From the NCBI GenBank assembly GCA_033852075.1, contig JAWSVC010000003.1, positions 1-64,000 on the forward strand: a stretch of 64,000 nucleotides of DNA, read 5' to 3'. The notes under the pieces were generated by a model that ran no database searches, was not told the origin of the DNA, and saw only the letters and a program-made list of their open reading frames with translations. This stretch comes from QZLE01 sp033852075 (GTDB lineage: Bacteria; Pseudomonadota; Gammaproteobacteria; QZLD01). The position numbers and the translations under genes were made by a program. The stretch's first letter is position 1. Each line of letters begins with the position of its first letter. This document shows, one piece after another, positions 8,449 to 18,038 of this stretch.

Positions 8449-10725
8449 CTAATTTGGTTCCAATGCGCCTACAGATGGACTCCCCATGTCCCTACTGTTT
8501 CCGGCAAAATCTCTATCAAAATCAAAATCTGTAAAGATATTGCTTGGAAGGATATCCGATATATCTTGTCCGGCATTTGCTGAATATCCATTTGTCAACG
8601 GAATATAATTTCCTGCAGAAGGATTAATTAGAATTTGAGCAAGATCTTCCTGAACTATTTCATTACCACTTGGCTGCCAACCATATTGACTACTTTGACA
8701 CCACATTAAACCGGTATAAATATTATTATCGCGATCAACAGTTGCTCCATCCGGAGGGCAAAAGCCATCGATAATATTATTTTTCACAACAAAATCAGCC
8801 CCATAATTCCCAACAATTATTGAAGTTGATGGATCACTATTAATAAAGGTGTTATTGGCTATAATCCAGGTACCACTGGATTCATCACCAAACTCATTTA
8901 CCGCAATTCTGCTAATAGACGCATCGACAATATTGCTATAGATAGTTATGTTATTGCTTCTTTGCAACGTGATATAACCCAATGAATCATGAATATAATT
9001 ATTAGCGATCAACACATCATTAGACCAAAGATAAACAGTAATGGTATTCGCATGACTTCCACTACAACCACTTACTTCATTATTTATTATCGAACTTTGC
9101 TCAGCATAATAATAACTAATTCCTGTTTGCCCAGGCTTATAAATCACATTATTTTCTACTACGGTTCTTATGGGATAAGTTAAAAATATACCCTTATTCC
9201 TTACATTCTCAGTAACCGTATTTGATTCCACAACACAACCATTACAGCCTGACAAATAAATACCTCCATAACCTCTGGTTGCATGGCGATTAAAACGAAC
9301 GTCATTATCTTTGACGATTATTCCGTTTATTTCGCCTCCTTGACTAACAGAACCAATACCAACCCCATGAATTAGATCACTCCCAGTATAACGCTGCACT
9401 TTTAATCCCTGTATCGTTACATAACTTTGTCTATTAATATTGATGCCGAAATTACGTGCTGAATAACGGATTGAATTATCACTCATAACCCCATCAAAGG
9501 GCCATAGATATACTTTACGAGTACCATCTTGTTCTAAGTTATAATTTACCGAATATTCACCGGGATTATCAATTTGATGTACGCCGTTGTAGATCGAATA
9601 TTTACCTTCTCTATCGTCATAAGCCGGCGCATCTGTCTCTGCAAATGTTATTACATGATTACCATTATCGTAGGAATCAATTTTCCTAAACTCTACTCTA
9701 TTATGAGTTACCCACATTAGAGCGTATGCATCTTCCCAAAAATCAGCTTCATATCCTGAAAATGTATCAGCATCAGTCAGTGAAATTAATGTCTGCGCAC
9801 CTATATCAATTGAGTAGTAATTTTCAATATCATCAACATAAAATGGATCAGGCATGTCTGGCTCTTGAGATACAACCAACATCTCATCACCTTGAAACAA
9901 ATTTGCTACTAAAGCCGTTGTATTTTCCGCATCTTCTACAGGAATATAAGAATAATAAATATTTTGCCAATTACTATTGCCACCACATTCTGATGCTGAC
10001 GAACATTGAATCCACCCATTTAAATAATTTCCACCTTCAAGAATAACCTCTTCCCCTGCATATGCGGCAAAAATAATAGGAGCTTGCACCTCTCCACTTT
10101 GAGAAAGAGTAACCGATTCTTTATATTCACCTGCCCGGATATATATAGTATCCCCAGGCTCCACAACTGACGCAGCATGAGAAATTGAGCACCAGGCATT
10201 ATCGATTGTATTTTCAATTTTAGTAATTTCATCGCTACAACTTCCACACACACCATCAATATCTACAAAATAAATACTGTCTCCTTGAGGATGTTCGCAG
10301 GATAAATTCAGATCTTGATCGGTGGTAACCGTAACGATATTTGAATTTACCGAGGAGTTTTCTTCCGTTACCCCTCTCACTCTTACGTAGTATTCTGTAG
10401 ATGCTATTAGTCCATTAATAACATAATTTAATTCTCCAGAACTTGCGCTATATACTTGAGAAAAATTATGTCCATCGATACTAATTTCAACTACAACATT
10501 AGAAAATTCCTCATCACCACTATCCCACTCAATTTGCAACGAATTACTATCTAAAGCAGTAGCTGACAAAACTTGCGGAGCCTCAAGATTTGGAGATGTT
10601 TGCCCACCTGTACCGTCATCCCCCGAATCATTGGACGTACCGCCACCACCGCAACCTACAAGAGAAAGACAAGAAAAAAGAATTACTACCAAGAAATATC
10701 CAAATGATTTTTTATGCATATCCAT
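8449..10725 (-). CDS. Lipoprotein with fibronectin-III domain and right-handed parallel beta-helix
   Basis: A 758-residue protein with a lipoprotein signal (LSLVGC, lipidated Cys25) followed by a Gly-rich linker. Residues about 50-135 form a fibronectin-III-like domain (APQVLSATALDSNSLQIEWD, TEYYVRVRGV). Residues about 145-230 carry an entry segment typical of polysaccharide-lyase-like beta-helices (CSISHAASVVEPGDTIYIRAGEY). Residues about 420-680 are parallel beta-helix coils with repeated N-x-I/V elements (VVESNTVTEN, TVVENNVIYKPG). It ends with the DRDFAGNSRDMGSPSVGALE type of tail seen in this superfamily. It probably binds or cleaves an acidic polysaccharide at the cell surface; the exact activity is not predictable. 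Confidence 0.8.
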   Translation of the reverse strand: MDMHKKSFGYFLVVILFSCLSLVGCGGGGTSNDSGDDGTGGQTSPNLEAPQVLSATALDSNSLQIEWDSGDEEFSNVVVEISIDGHNFSQVYSASSGELNYVINGLIASTEYYVRVRGVTEENSSVNSNIVTVTTDQDLNLSCEHPQGDSIYFVDIDGVCGSCSDEITKIENTIDNAWCSISHAASVVEPGDTIYIRAGEYKESVTLSQSGEVQAPIIFAAYAGEEVILEGGNYLNGWIQCSSASECGGNSNWQNIYYSYIPVEDAENTTALVANLFQGDEMLVVSQEPDMPDPFYVDDIENYYSIDIGAQTLISLTDADTFSGYEADFWEDAYALMWVTHNRVEFRKIDSYDNGNHVITFAETDAPAYDDREGKYSIYNGVHQIDNPGEYSVNYNLEQDGTRKVYLWPFDGVMSDNSIRYSARNFGININRQSYVTIQGLKVQRYTGSDLIHGVGIGSVSQGGEINGIIVKDNDVRFNRHATRGYGGIYLSGCNGCVVESNTVTENVRNKGIFLTYPIRTVVENNVIYKPGQTGISYYYAEQSSIINNEVSGCSGSHANTITVYLWSNDVLIANNYIHDSLGYITLQRSNNITIYSNIVDASISRIAVNEFGDESSGTWIIANNTFINSDPSTSIIVGNYGADFVVKNNIIDGFCPPDGATVDRDNNIYTGLMWCQSSQYGWQPSGNEIVQEDLAQILINPSAGNYIPLTNGYSANAGQDISDILPSNIFTDFDFDRDFAGNSRDMGSPSVGALEPN

Positions 10726-10887
10726 TTGCTCTTATTATTTTGTTTTAATTTATATTCTTTTTTATGAACACTATCTTTAATGCTTTAAAAGCGTCTAAAT
10801 CGTGCATTATTTACCATATCACAGATAATCCAGAATGAAATAAAAATTAGACTAAGGTTGCATAGTAACCGAAATCTGGCACAACAA

Positions 10888-10929
10888 AAAAGCCAGTACC
10901 GGTGACTATGATCACCAGTACTGGCTTTT
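10888..10929 (-). terminator. Rho-independent terminator of the rpsP-rimM-trmD-rplS operon
   Basis: An 18-bp stem with one mismatch, 10888-10905 pairing with 10912-10929 around a 6-nt loop, flanked by A/T runs that give a U tract on the minus strand. It lies about 35 bp beyond the rplS stop. Confidence 0.9.
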
Positions 10930-10963
10930 AGAATCTATCTTTCCAGCTAAGCAGCTAAAAAAA

Positions 10964-11311
10964 TTATTTTACCTTTTCTTTGATTCGAGCAGCTTTACCG
11001 CTTAGATCACGTAGGTAGTATAGTTTAGCACGACGTACATCACCACGACGCTTAACTGTAATACTTTCAATAAGTGGGCTATATGTTTGAAAACATCTTT
11101 CAACACCCTCACCGTAAGAGATCTTACGTACTGTGAAAGCAGAGTTCAGGCCACGATTTTTCTTTGCGATAACAACACCTTCAAACGCCTGAAGTCTTTC
11201 ACGCTCGCCTTCTTTTACTTTAACTTGAACAACAACAGTATCACCTGCACCAAACGCAGGGATCTCTTTGTTCATCTGCTCTTTTTCAAGCTCTTGAATG
11301 ATGTTACTCAT
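10964..11311 (-). CDS. rplS: 50S ribosomal protein L19
   Basis: A 115-residue L19, matching the family length. The characteristic segments FGAGDTVVVQVKVKEG, RLQAFEGVVIAKKNRG and RRAKLYYLRDLSGKAARIKE are present. L19 sits at the 30S-50S interface. It is the last gene of the conserved rpsP-rimM-trmD-rplS operon and is followed by a strong terminator. Confidence 0.98.
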   Translation of the reverse strand: MSNIIQELEKEQMNKEIPAFGAGDTVVVQVKVKEGERERLQAFEGVVIAKKNRGLNSAFTVRKISYGEGVERCFQTYSPLIESITVKRRGDVRRAKLYYLRDLSGKAARIKEKVK

Positions 11312-11339
11312 TTTCTTAAACCTCTATGTGTTTACCGTG

Positions 11340-12086
11340 TTAATTAGCCGTTGTTTCCTGTAAATATTCTTCCAACAGCTGCTTACTTTTTGTATCCAAT
11401 TCATTAAGTGTTATAAGATCCGGTCTTCTGATCCAGGTTCTACCAAGAGCCTGTTTCAGCCGCCACTCATCAATACTTTGATGATTTCCACCTAGAAGAA
11501 CTTCCGGGACTCTCATCCCTTCAATCTCTTCTGGCCTCGTATAGTGTGGACAATCCAGCAGTCCTTGCATAAACGAGTCCTGTTCGGCTGACTCTGAATC
11601 ACCCAGAGCCCCTGGGAACATTCTGACAACGGCATCAATCACTACCATTGCCGCCAGTTCACCACCACTTATAACGTAGTCACCAATCGACCACTCTTCA
11701 TCGACCTCTGATTCGATGAAGCGCTCATCTATACCTTCATATCTGCCAGCAATCAAAATCAAACCTTTCTTGGCAGATAGTTCCTTAACTCCACTTTGAT
11801 CTAATTTACGACCTTGCGGGCTAAGATAGACTACATGAGCATCAGGTGCTGTGGCCTTAGCATCTATTACTGCATCACGGAGTGGCTTATATTTCATAAC
11901 CATTCCCGGGCCACCGCCATATGGACGATCATCCACTGTTTTATGGCGATCTTCCGTATATTCTCTTGGGTTCCAAAGTCCTAGTTCTACTATACCTTTC
12001 TCAGCGGCTCTTCTGACTACCCCGTGTCTGATCACTGTTTCGACCATCTCCGGAAATAACGTCACCACGTCGATTTTAAAGGTCAT
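11340..12086 (-). CDS. trmD: tRNA (guanine37-N1)-methyltransferase
   Basis: TrmD methylates G37 next to the anticodon using S-adenosylmethionine and prevents +1 frameshifting. The trefoil-knot SAM site is seen in YLSPQGRKLDQSGVKEL, IAGRYEGIDERFIE and SIGDYVISGGELAAMV; the DDRPYGGGPGMVMK segment is also typical. The frame extends upstream to 12104, but the ATG at 12086 is chosen because it gives the family start (MTFKIDVVTLFPEM) and forms a TAATG stop-start overlap with rimM. The resulting length is 248 residues. Confidence 0.97.
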   Translation of the reverse strand: MTFKIDVVTLFPEMVETVIRHGVVRRAAEKGIVELGLWNPREYTEDRHKTVDDRPYGGGPGMVMKYKPLRDAVIDAKATAPDAHVVYLSPQGRKLDQSGVKELSAKKGLILIAGRYEGIDERFIESEVDEEWSIGDYVISGGELAAMVVIDAVVRMFPGALGDSESAEQDSFMQGLLDCPHYTRPEEIEGMRVPEVLLGGNHQSIDEWRLKQALGRTWIRRPDLITLNELDTKSKQLLEEYLQETTAN

Positions 12087-12598
12087 TAGAATTCTGGATC
12101 CCAATCTACCTGCATCTCTCCAGCCTCAAGATCTATGTTTTTGATTACTTGCCCCTGAATAAACGGCACAAGTCTTTCTTTATTTCCCTCTTTATGATCC
12201 TTCACAACCATTACGTCGTTTGACCCGGTTTCAAATAGGCGCTCTATTTTACCAAGAGAGGTTCCATCAATACATTTGACTTCAAGTCCTTCAAGATCGA
12301 ACCAGTAATATTCATCTGGTTCAAGATCATCCAACTCTTCTCTTTTTACAGCTATATCGCAGTCAATAAGCTTTGCTGAGCGATCTCTATCTTCATAACC
12401 TTTTATTTGGACAATCACAGTTTTACCATGCTTTTGTCCTTGGAGAATCTCAATTTCTTGCCATTCACCAGCCATCTTCAGATACCACTTCTTATAATTA
12501 AGGATATCTTCTCGTTGTCTGGTATGGGAAAAAATCTTAACCCACCCTTTTACACCAAACAGCCCTGAGATTCGCCCTAATACTACATATTTTTCCAC
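12086..12598 (-). CDS. rimM: Ribosome maturation factor RimM
   Basis: A 170-residue 16S rRNA processing protein that binds S19 during 30S head assembly. The N-terminal RimM barrel (VLGRISGLFGVKGWVKIFSHT) and C-terminal PRC-barrel (YYWFDLEGLEV, LVPFIQGQVIKNID) are present in the usual order. It starts with GTG at 12598 and its stop overlaps the trmD ATG by one base, giving translational coupling. Confidence 0.96.
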   Translation of the reverse strand: MEKYVVLGRISGLFGVKGWVKIFSHTRQREDILNYKKWYLKMAGEWQEIEILQGQKHGKTVIVQIKGYEDRDRSAKLIDCDIAVKREELDDLEPDEYYWFDLEGLEVKCIDGTSLGKIERLFETGSNDVMVVKDHKEGNKERLVPFIQGQVIKNIDLEAGEMQVDWDPEF

Positions 12599-12621
12599 GA
12601 TCTCAACCCTGTTCAGGTGTA

Positions 12622-12894
12622 TTAAGCAGCTGCTTCTTCAGTAGCTACTGCAGATTTCTTAGCTTGCTTGATTAGCTGCTTTACACGATCAGTTGGCTGT
12701 GCACCTTTCTCAATCCAGCTTTGAACTTTTTCAAGATCAAGTCTAAGGGTAACTTCTTGACCCTTAGCAACTGGGTTAAAGAAACCTAGGCGCTCAATGT
12801 AACGACCGTCGCGACGAGCACGCACATCTGCTACTACTACATGATAGAAAGGACGTTTTTTAGCGCCCCCTCTTGATAAACGAATAACGACCAT
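12622..12894 (-). CDS. rpsP: 30S ribosomal protein S16
   Basis: A 90-residue S16 with the family start MVVIRLSRGGAKKRPFYHVV and the RDGRYIERLGFFNP segment. The last ~10 residues form an Ala/Glu-rich tail. It is the first gene of the operon with rimM, trmD and rplS; a ribosomal-type promoter lies about 75 bp upstream. Confidence 0.98.
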   Translation of the reverse strand: MVVIRLSRGGAKKRPFYHVVVADVRARRDGRYIERLGFFNPVAKGQEVTLRLDLEKVQSWIEKGAQPTDRVKQLIKQAKKSAVATEEAAA

Positions 12895-12966
12895 ATGTCT
12901 TTTTGACCTCTTTTCTTGTCTAATGGCAACACCAAATCACTCGGTGGCTACCGAAATAGACGGGGA

Positions 12967-12995
12967 ATTTTACTAGATTTTCACAAAAAGTGAAG
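12967..12995 (-). promoter_or_regulatory. Probable rpsP operon promoter
   Basis: On the minus strand a TAAAAT -10 (12972-12967) is followed by TCCCCG, with a weaker TTCACT -35 16 nt upstream (12994-12989). The -10 plus GC-rich discriminator matches those upstream of rplU and rpsF in this window. Confidence 0.5.
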
Positions 12996-13087
12996 GACTA
13001 ATTGCAATAATCTTCTCTTTTTTCGAATATTTCTCGGTTTTTGAGAAAAATCCTATAAAAAATACTCAGCTCTTTCTGCAAACAAGC

Positions 13088-13138
13088 TCGTAGACATGAA
13101 TGTCGACGGCCAGCTACATGAATGTACTTACAGCGCTT
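13088..13138 (+). repeat. Dispersed double-hairpin repeat, copy 1
   Basis: Two consecutive small palindromes, GTAGACAT-GA-ATGTCGAC then TACAT-GA-ATGTA, ending in a TTACAGCG-like segment. The same layout occurs at 55457-55517 in the same orientation. It sits in the ffh-rpsP intergenic region. Confidence 0.6.
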
Positions 13139-13153
13139 ATAAACAAAGAAGGG

Positions 13154-14551
13154 TTACATACCCATAAATCCGCCAGGACCACCCATCCCAGGAGGCATCC
13201 CTCCAGGCGGCATTCTTCCTGCCAAACCGCGCATTAGATTCTTCATTCCACCCTTTGAGAACTTCTTCATCATCTTCTGCATCTGAGTAAACTGTTTCAA
13301 TAAACGATTTACATCTTGAATCTGCGTACCTGAACCGGCAGCAATTCTCTTTTTTCGCGACCCTTTAATTACATCTGGGAATTTTCGTTCATGCTTGGTC
13401 ATGGAATTAATAATGGCTATCATGTGCACGGTTTGCTTATCATTCACCTGATTTTTAACTTCGTTTGGAATCGCGCCCATTCCAGGCATCTTATCCATTA
13501 ATGAAGTTATACCACCCATCTTATTCATCTGATCAAGTTGGTCTTTGAAATCTGAAAGATCAAAACGCTTACCTTTTTTAAGCTTTTTAACTAGCTTTTC
13601 AGCCTTTTTCTCATCTAGATTTTGCTGGGCTTCTTCAACAAGCGAAAGCACATCACCCATACCCAGTATTCTGGATGCCATTCTATCTGGGTGAAATTTA
13701 TCTAGAGCCGTGATCTTTTCGCCAACCCCAAGATATTTAATCGGTTTACCAGTAATCTCTCTAATAGAAAGTGCCGCACCACCTCTTGCGTCACCATCTG
13801 TCTTGGTAAGAATTACACCTGTTAATGGCAGTGCATCGTTAAATGCTTTTGCTGTATTGGCGGCATCCTGACCGGTCATACTATCGACTACGAACAGGGT
13901 TTCAACTGGATTGACAGCGGCATGCAGATCTATGATCTCGCGCATCATATCTTCATCAACATGAAGACGACCAGCAGTATCTATTAGCAACGCATCAAAG
14001 AACCCTTTTTTGGCGGCATCAATAGCAGCATTAGCGATCTCAATTGGCTTATCATTTGCGTGACTTGGAAAGAACTCAACTTCTACCTCTGATGCTAAGG
14101 TTTTAAGCTGTTCGATCGCTGCTGGACGATATACATCACAACTAACAACCATTACTTTTTTCTTCTGTCTTTCTTTTAGACGAAGAGCCAGCTTGGCAAC
14201 ACTTGTTGTTTTACCTGCACCTTGAAGACCAGCTACCAGCACAACCGCAGGAGGACGAGCATTTAAAACCAGCTCTTCACTCTCGTCACCACCCATTACG
14301 GCAACAAGTTCATCATTTACGATCTTGACCAGGGCTTGACCAGGAGTCAGGCTTTTAATTACCTCTTCACCTACTGCTTTCTCTTTTACCTTGTCGATAA
14401 ACCCTTTAACTACAGGCAAAGCAACATCAGCCTCAAGCAGCGCCATTCTAACTTCACGCAGAGTTTCTTTTACATTGTCTTCGGTAATTCTTCCTTGACC
14501 ACTGATCTTTTTCAGCGTCGAGGAGAGTCGATCAGTCAAATTCTCAAACAT
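13154..14551 (-). CDS. ffh: Signal recognition particle protein Ffh
   Basis: A 465-residue SRP54-type GTPase that binds 4.5S RNA and signal peptides and docks nascent membrane proteins to FtsY. The order is N domain (1-95), G domain with P-loop GLQGAGKTT (about 106-114), DTAGRLHVDEDMM and TKTDGDARGGAA, then a Met-rich M domain from about 295 with the SGTQ-x-VNRLLKQF RNA-binding element. It ends in a Gly/Met/Pro-rich tail. It is divergent from the CorB-like gene, as is the neighbourhood in many gammaproteobacteria, but without the ypjD-type gene often found between them. Confidence 0.98.
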   Translation of the reverse strand: MFENLTDRLSSTLKKISGQGRITEDNVKETLREVRMALLEADVALPVVKGFIDKVKEKAVGEEVIKSLTPGQALVKIVNDELVAVMGGDESEELVLNARPPAVVLVAGLQGAGKTTSVAKLALRLKERQKKKVMVVSCDVYRPAAIEQLKTLASEVEVEFFPSHANDKPIEIANAAIDAAKKGFFDALLIDTAGRLHVDEDMMREIIDLHAAVNPVETLFVVDSMTGQDAANTAKAFNDALPLTGVILTKTDGDARGGAALSIREITGKPIKYLGVGEKITALDKFHPDRMASRILGMGDVLSLVEEAQQNLDEKKAEKLVKKLKKGKRFDLSDFKDQLDQMNKMGGITSLMDKMPGMGAIPNEVKNQVNDKQTVHMIAIINSMTKHERKFPDVIKGSRKKRIAAGSGTQIQDVNRLLKQFTQMQKMMKKFSKGGMKNLMRGLAGRMPPGGMPPGMGGPGGFMGM

Positions 14552-14705
14552 TTTTTCACCTTGAACTTATTCAAGCTCTTTTTATTACAAGAGGAAATTG
14601 GCTTGTCATCTACGACAAAACAGTGTGGCAGATACTATCACATTTAATCTGCAAAGTATTCATGCTAATATCAAAGAATTAGATGATAACAAAGGACAAA
14701 CTTTC

Positions 14706-15986
14706 TTGAACAGCATCCCTTCTGAAGCAATATTTTTTATTTTGCTGCTTTTGGTAATTTTCTCTGGATTTTTCTCCGGCTCCGAAACTGGCCTAATGAG
14801 CCTAAATCGATTCAAATTAAAGCACCTATCAAAAAAAGGTCACAAGGGTGCAAAACGTGCATCAAAATTACTGGAAAGGCCTGACAGACTCATCGGCGTA
14901 ATACTTTTAGGTAATAATTTTGTTAATGTTTTAGCTTCAGCGCTAGCGACTATTCTAGCCATTAGAATTTGGGGTGACGAGATTGGCATACCAATCGCAA
15001 CCTTTGGACTTACTCTCATAATATTAATCTTTTCCGAAGTCACCCCAAAAACACTGGCCGCATTACACCCGGAAAAGGTTGCATTCTTTTCATCAATTAT
15101 TCTGCAATATCTTTTAAAAATACTTTATCCATTGGTGTGGATGGTTAATTTTATCGCCAACAATATACTTGCCATCTTTAACATTCGACTAAATAAAAAA
15201 CAAGGCCAAACCCTAAGCCGCGATGAGCTTAAAACCGTTGTAAAAGAGACCGCTGTTATGATTCCGGTTCGCCATCAACAGATGCTGGTAAATATTCTGG
15301 ATCTTGAGGCGGTTACAGTTAATGACATTATGATTCCACGCAATGAGATTTACGGCATTGACCTTGATGATGATTGGGATGATATTGTAGATCAATTAAA
15401 TCACAGCATGTTTACGCGCATTCCAATTTATCAGCAAGATATTAATAAAATCTGCGGGATCTTACATATGCGTAAGATTATTAACAAATTAGCCGCTGGC
15501 GATTTTACCCGAGAAGACCTGGAAGAGACGATGCGCAAACCTTATTTCGTCCCAGAAGATACACCACTAACCACTCAACTTGCCAACTTTCAGCACACCA
15601 AACGCAGAGTTGGATTTATCGTTGATGAATACGGTGATATTTTAGGAATGGTTACTTTGGAAGACTTATTAGAAGAGATTGTCGGTGAATTTACCACAGA
15701 CCCAGGCAGCACCCATAGCGAGATTATTCCGCAAGATGATGGCACCTATCTGGTTGAAGGAAGCACCAACACCAGAGAACTTATTAAGGCTCTTAACTGG
15801 GAGCTGCCTCTAGACGGCCCTAAGACTTTGAATGGCCTAATACTAGAGTATATGCAAACAATCCCAAGCGCAGGAACGAACCTTTTACTATATGGACGCC
15901 CAATAGAGATCGTTCAAGTACAGTCAAATGCGGTAAAAATGGCGCGAATACAACCAAAATTGAAAAACCTTCAAGCTACAACTTGA
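14706..15986 (+). CDS. CNNM/HlyC-CorC family membrane protein (YfjD/CorB-like)
   Basis: About 426 residues: a CNNM (DUF21) membrane domain with three to four spans and the SGSETGLMSLNRF signature, two CBS domains (about residues 205-330, including IPRNEIYGI and MVTLEDLLEEIVGEF), and a CorC_HlyC transporter-associated domain at the C-terminus. The family is linked to Mg2+/Co2+ efflux or Mg homeostasis. The open frame reaches back to 14598, but the TTG at 14706 is preferred: AAGGA lies 9 nt before it and the protein then has the family length. The location beside ffh matches E. coli yfjD. Confidence 0.85.
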   Translation: MNSIPSEAIFFILLLLVIFSGFFSGSETGLMSLNRFKLKHLSKKGHKGAKRASKLLERPDRLIGVILLGNNFVNVLASALATILAIRIWGDEIGIPIATFGLTLIILIFSEVTPKTLAALHPEKVAFFSSIILQYLLKILYPLVWMVNFIANNILAIFNIRLNKKQGQTLSRDELKTVVKETAVMIPVRHQQMLVNILDLEAVTVNDIMIPRNEIYGIDLDDDWDDIVDQLNHSMFTRIPIYQQDINKICGILHMRKIINKLAAGDFTREDLEETMRKPYFVPEDTPLTTQLANFQHTKRRVGFIVDEYGDILGMVTLEDLLEEIVGEFTTDPGSTHSEIIPQDDGTYLVEGSTNTRELIKALNWELPLDGPKTLNGLILEYMQTIPSAGTNLLLYGRPIEIVQVQSNAVKMARIQPKLKNLQATT

Positions 15987-16042
15987 AGTGACCAACTTGT
16001 TCAACTAACTTTAATTAGTAGAACTAATTTACAGGACTCGGT

Positions 16043-16420
16043 ATGTCTGAAGCAAACTCAAATGAACGTCGCAGCTTTTCACGCGTCACTTTTGACGCCC
16101 CCGCAAAATTAACCTTACCAACAGGAGAAATTATTGAGACCAAGATCCACGATCTGTCTCTAAAGGGCGTAATGCTAGAGATAAATACTGGAAATAAGTT
16201 AGAAAACGGTTCATATCAACTTACTCTTACCTTGTCCGAAGATATATGCATAAATATGGATATCAGTCTTTCCCATCAAGAGGTTAGTCATGCAGGTTTT
16301 ATTTGCGATTATATTGACGTTGATAGCATGACTCATCTGCGCCGTTTGGTTGAACTAAACATGGGCGATGTTAGCCTTCTTGATCGTGAATTTCATCAGC
16401 TTGGAAGTCAGCTTAAGTAG
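16043..16420 (+). CDS. PilZ-domain protein, probable c-di-GMP receptor
   Basis: A 125-residue single-domain PilZ protein. The two c-di-GMP-binding motifs are present: RRSFSR (RxxxR, about residues 9-14) and DLSLKG (DxSxxG, about 41-46). It lies 57 bp after the CorB-like gene on the same strand and may share its transcript. With no effector domain it should act through a partner. An HD-GYP protein at 51758-52939 is a possible enzyme of the same second-messenger network. Confidence 0.85.
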   Translation: MSEANSNERRSFSRVTFDAPAKLTLPTGEIIETKIHDLSLKGVMLEINTGNKLENGSYQLTLTLSEDICINMDISLSHQEVSHAGFICDYIDVDSMTHLRRLVELNMGDVSLLDREFHQLGSQLK

Positions 16421-16477
16421 GCCAAACAGTATAACCCATAGCAAAAAAAAAGGTTCATCGTCATACCAGCTAAGACC

Positions 16478-16620
16478 CACTGCTGTACGGTAAAAATAAT
16501 TTATAGAATCAAGATGGCTGAGCCCTTCGACTACGCTCAGGATAAACCAAGGCCGAAGTTTCACTGATCCTATAAAATTTCTCTTGACCCTTCGGCTACG
16601 CTCAGAGAGCTTGAAAAATT
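16478..16620 (+). repeat. Dispersed AATCAAGATG repeat (family A), copy 1
   Basis: Contains AATCAAGATGGCTGAG, then CCCTTCGACTACGCTCAGG, then a second CCCTTCGGCTACGCTCAG unit ending in CTTGAAAAATTT. The same elements recur at 19208-19270, 28299-28390 and 32170-32250. It lies between the PilZ gene and radA, which converge. Confidence 0.75.
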
Positions 16621-16633
16621 TAAAGTCAAAAAC

Positions 16634-18004
16634 CTAAAATCCCGAGATACTCAGTGCCTGTTCCAAGCGATCAACCGTAACAATTTCCATTCCGCTAATA
16701 GAAGATTTTTTCGTTGGTGCATTCTGTTTAGGAATAAACGCCTTAGTAAAACCATGTTTTGCTGCTTCCTTAAGCCTGTCTTCACCACCTTGAATCGGAC
16801 GAATTTCTCCAGATAGACCAACTTCGCCAAAAGCTATAGATTTTTGCTCAAACGGGCGATTTCTGTAACTGGATAGAATTGCCATAATCACAGCCAGATC
16901 ACTCCCGGTCTCACTAACCTTAACCCCACCCACAACATTTACATAAACATCCTGATCATACATTGGAATCCCAGAATGCTTGTGCAATACCGCCAACAAC
17001 ATCGACAATCGGTTTTGTTCAAGACCAAGGGTTACTCGACGCGGATTAGCCAGATGACTCTCGTCAACCAAAGCCTGAACCTCCACCAACATTGGCCGGG
17101 TTCCTTCTCTGGTCGCCATTACAATACTCCCTGGCACTTCCTGCTCATGACTGGATAAAAATATTGCAGATGGATTACCGACCTCTTTTAGACCACTATC
17201 TGTCATGGCAAAAACACCAAGCTCATTAACAGCACCAAAGCGATTCTTTACCGCACGAATCAAGCGATAACGACTACCGCTATCGGACTCAAAATACAGC
17301 ACGGTATCCACCATATGCTCAAGAACTCGTGGCCCAGCAATTGCGCCATCCTTAGTAACATGACCAACCAAAAAGATTGTAGTTCCGGTCTGTTTGGCAA
17401 ACCGTACCAATTGCGCAGATACCTCTCGCACCTGTCCAACAGAACCAGGAGCAGATTGCAGCTCATCCGAGTAGATAGTCTGAATCGAATCGACCACCAT
17501 AATCTTAGGTTTTTCCTGCTGCACGATATTAATCATCTGACTAACTGATGTTTCGGTCAGCAATTTAATTTTGTCGGCATCTAGATTAAGTCGCTTGGCA
17601 CGCATGCTCACCTGACGCAGCGACTCCTCACCTGTCACATATAATACTGATTCTTCTTGAGCAACATTTGCCAAAGTCTGTAAAAGAATGGTTGATTTAC
17701 CAATACCTGGGTCTCCACCTATAAGCACCACAGAACCCAACACCAGACCGCCGCCCAAAACCCGATCCAGTTCACTCATCTTGGTGGATATTCTTGGATC
17801 TTCGGTAAGCTCTACACTGGCAATAGATAACACTGCCTGCTCACCAGCATAACCTTTAAATCTTGGATTGGCATTTTTCTTAGGGTCTTCTTTAACGGTT
17901 TCTACCAGAGAATTCCAGGCACCACAGTCGGCACACCGTCCTGACCACTGAGGATAATCTGCCCCACATTCGGAGCATCTGTAACTGGACTTTTTCTTTG
18001 CCAA
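16634..18004 (-). CDS. radA: DNA repair protein RadA/Sms
   Basis: A 456-residue RecA-related branch-migration ATPase for recombinational repair. Domain order is a C4 zinc finger (CSECG...CADCG, residues 10-30), a RecA-like ATPase with Walker A GGDPGIGKST (about 95-104), the RadA-specific KNRFG motif (about 252-256), and a Lon-protease-like C-terminal domain without an active Ser-Lys dyad. It is downstream of alr on the same strand with a 34-bp gap, consistent with a dnaB-alr-radA cluster. Confidence 0.97.
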   Translation of the reverse strand: MAKKKSSYRCSECGADYPQWSGRCADCGAWNSLVETVKEDPKKNANPRFKGYAGEQAVLSIASVELTEDPRISTKMSELDRVLGGGLVLGSVVLIGGDPGIGKSTILLQTLANVAQEESVLYVTGEESLRQVSMRAKRLNLDADKIKLLTETSVSQMINIVQQEKPKIMVVDSIQTIYSDELQSAPGSVGQVREVSAQLVRFAKQTGTTIFLVGHVTKDGAIAGPRVLEHMVDTVLYFESDSGSRYRLIRAVKNRFGAVNELGVFAMTDSGLKEVGNPSAIFLSSHEQEVPGSIVMATREGTRPMLVEVQALVDESHLANPRRVTLGLEQNRLSMLLAVLHKHSGIPMYDQDVYVNVVGGVKVSETGSDLAVIMAILSSYRNRPFEQKSIAFGEVGLSGEIRPIQGGEDRLKEAAKHGFTKAFIPKQNAPTKKSSISGMEIVTVDRLEQALSISGF

Positions 18005-18038
18005 AACTATCCCCTGTGTTTTTTACTTGATTTTAAAT

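Noticed and set aside
10020..10259. 79-codon minus-strand frame within the beta-helix gene
   Set aside because: It is a same-strand alternate frame fully inside a well-supported gene, without its own ribosome site.
12087..12104. Upstream ATG for trmD inside rimM
   Set aside because: The TAATG stop-start junction at 12086 and the family-like N-terminus favour the downstream start.
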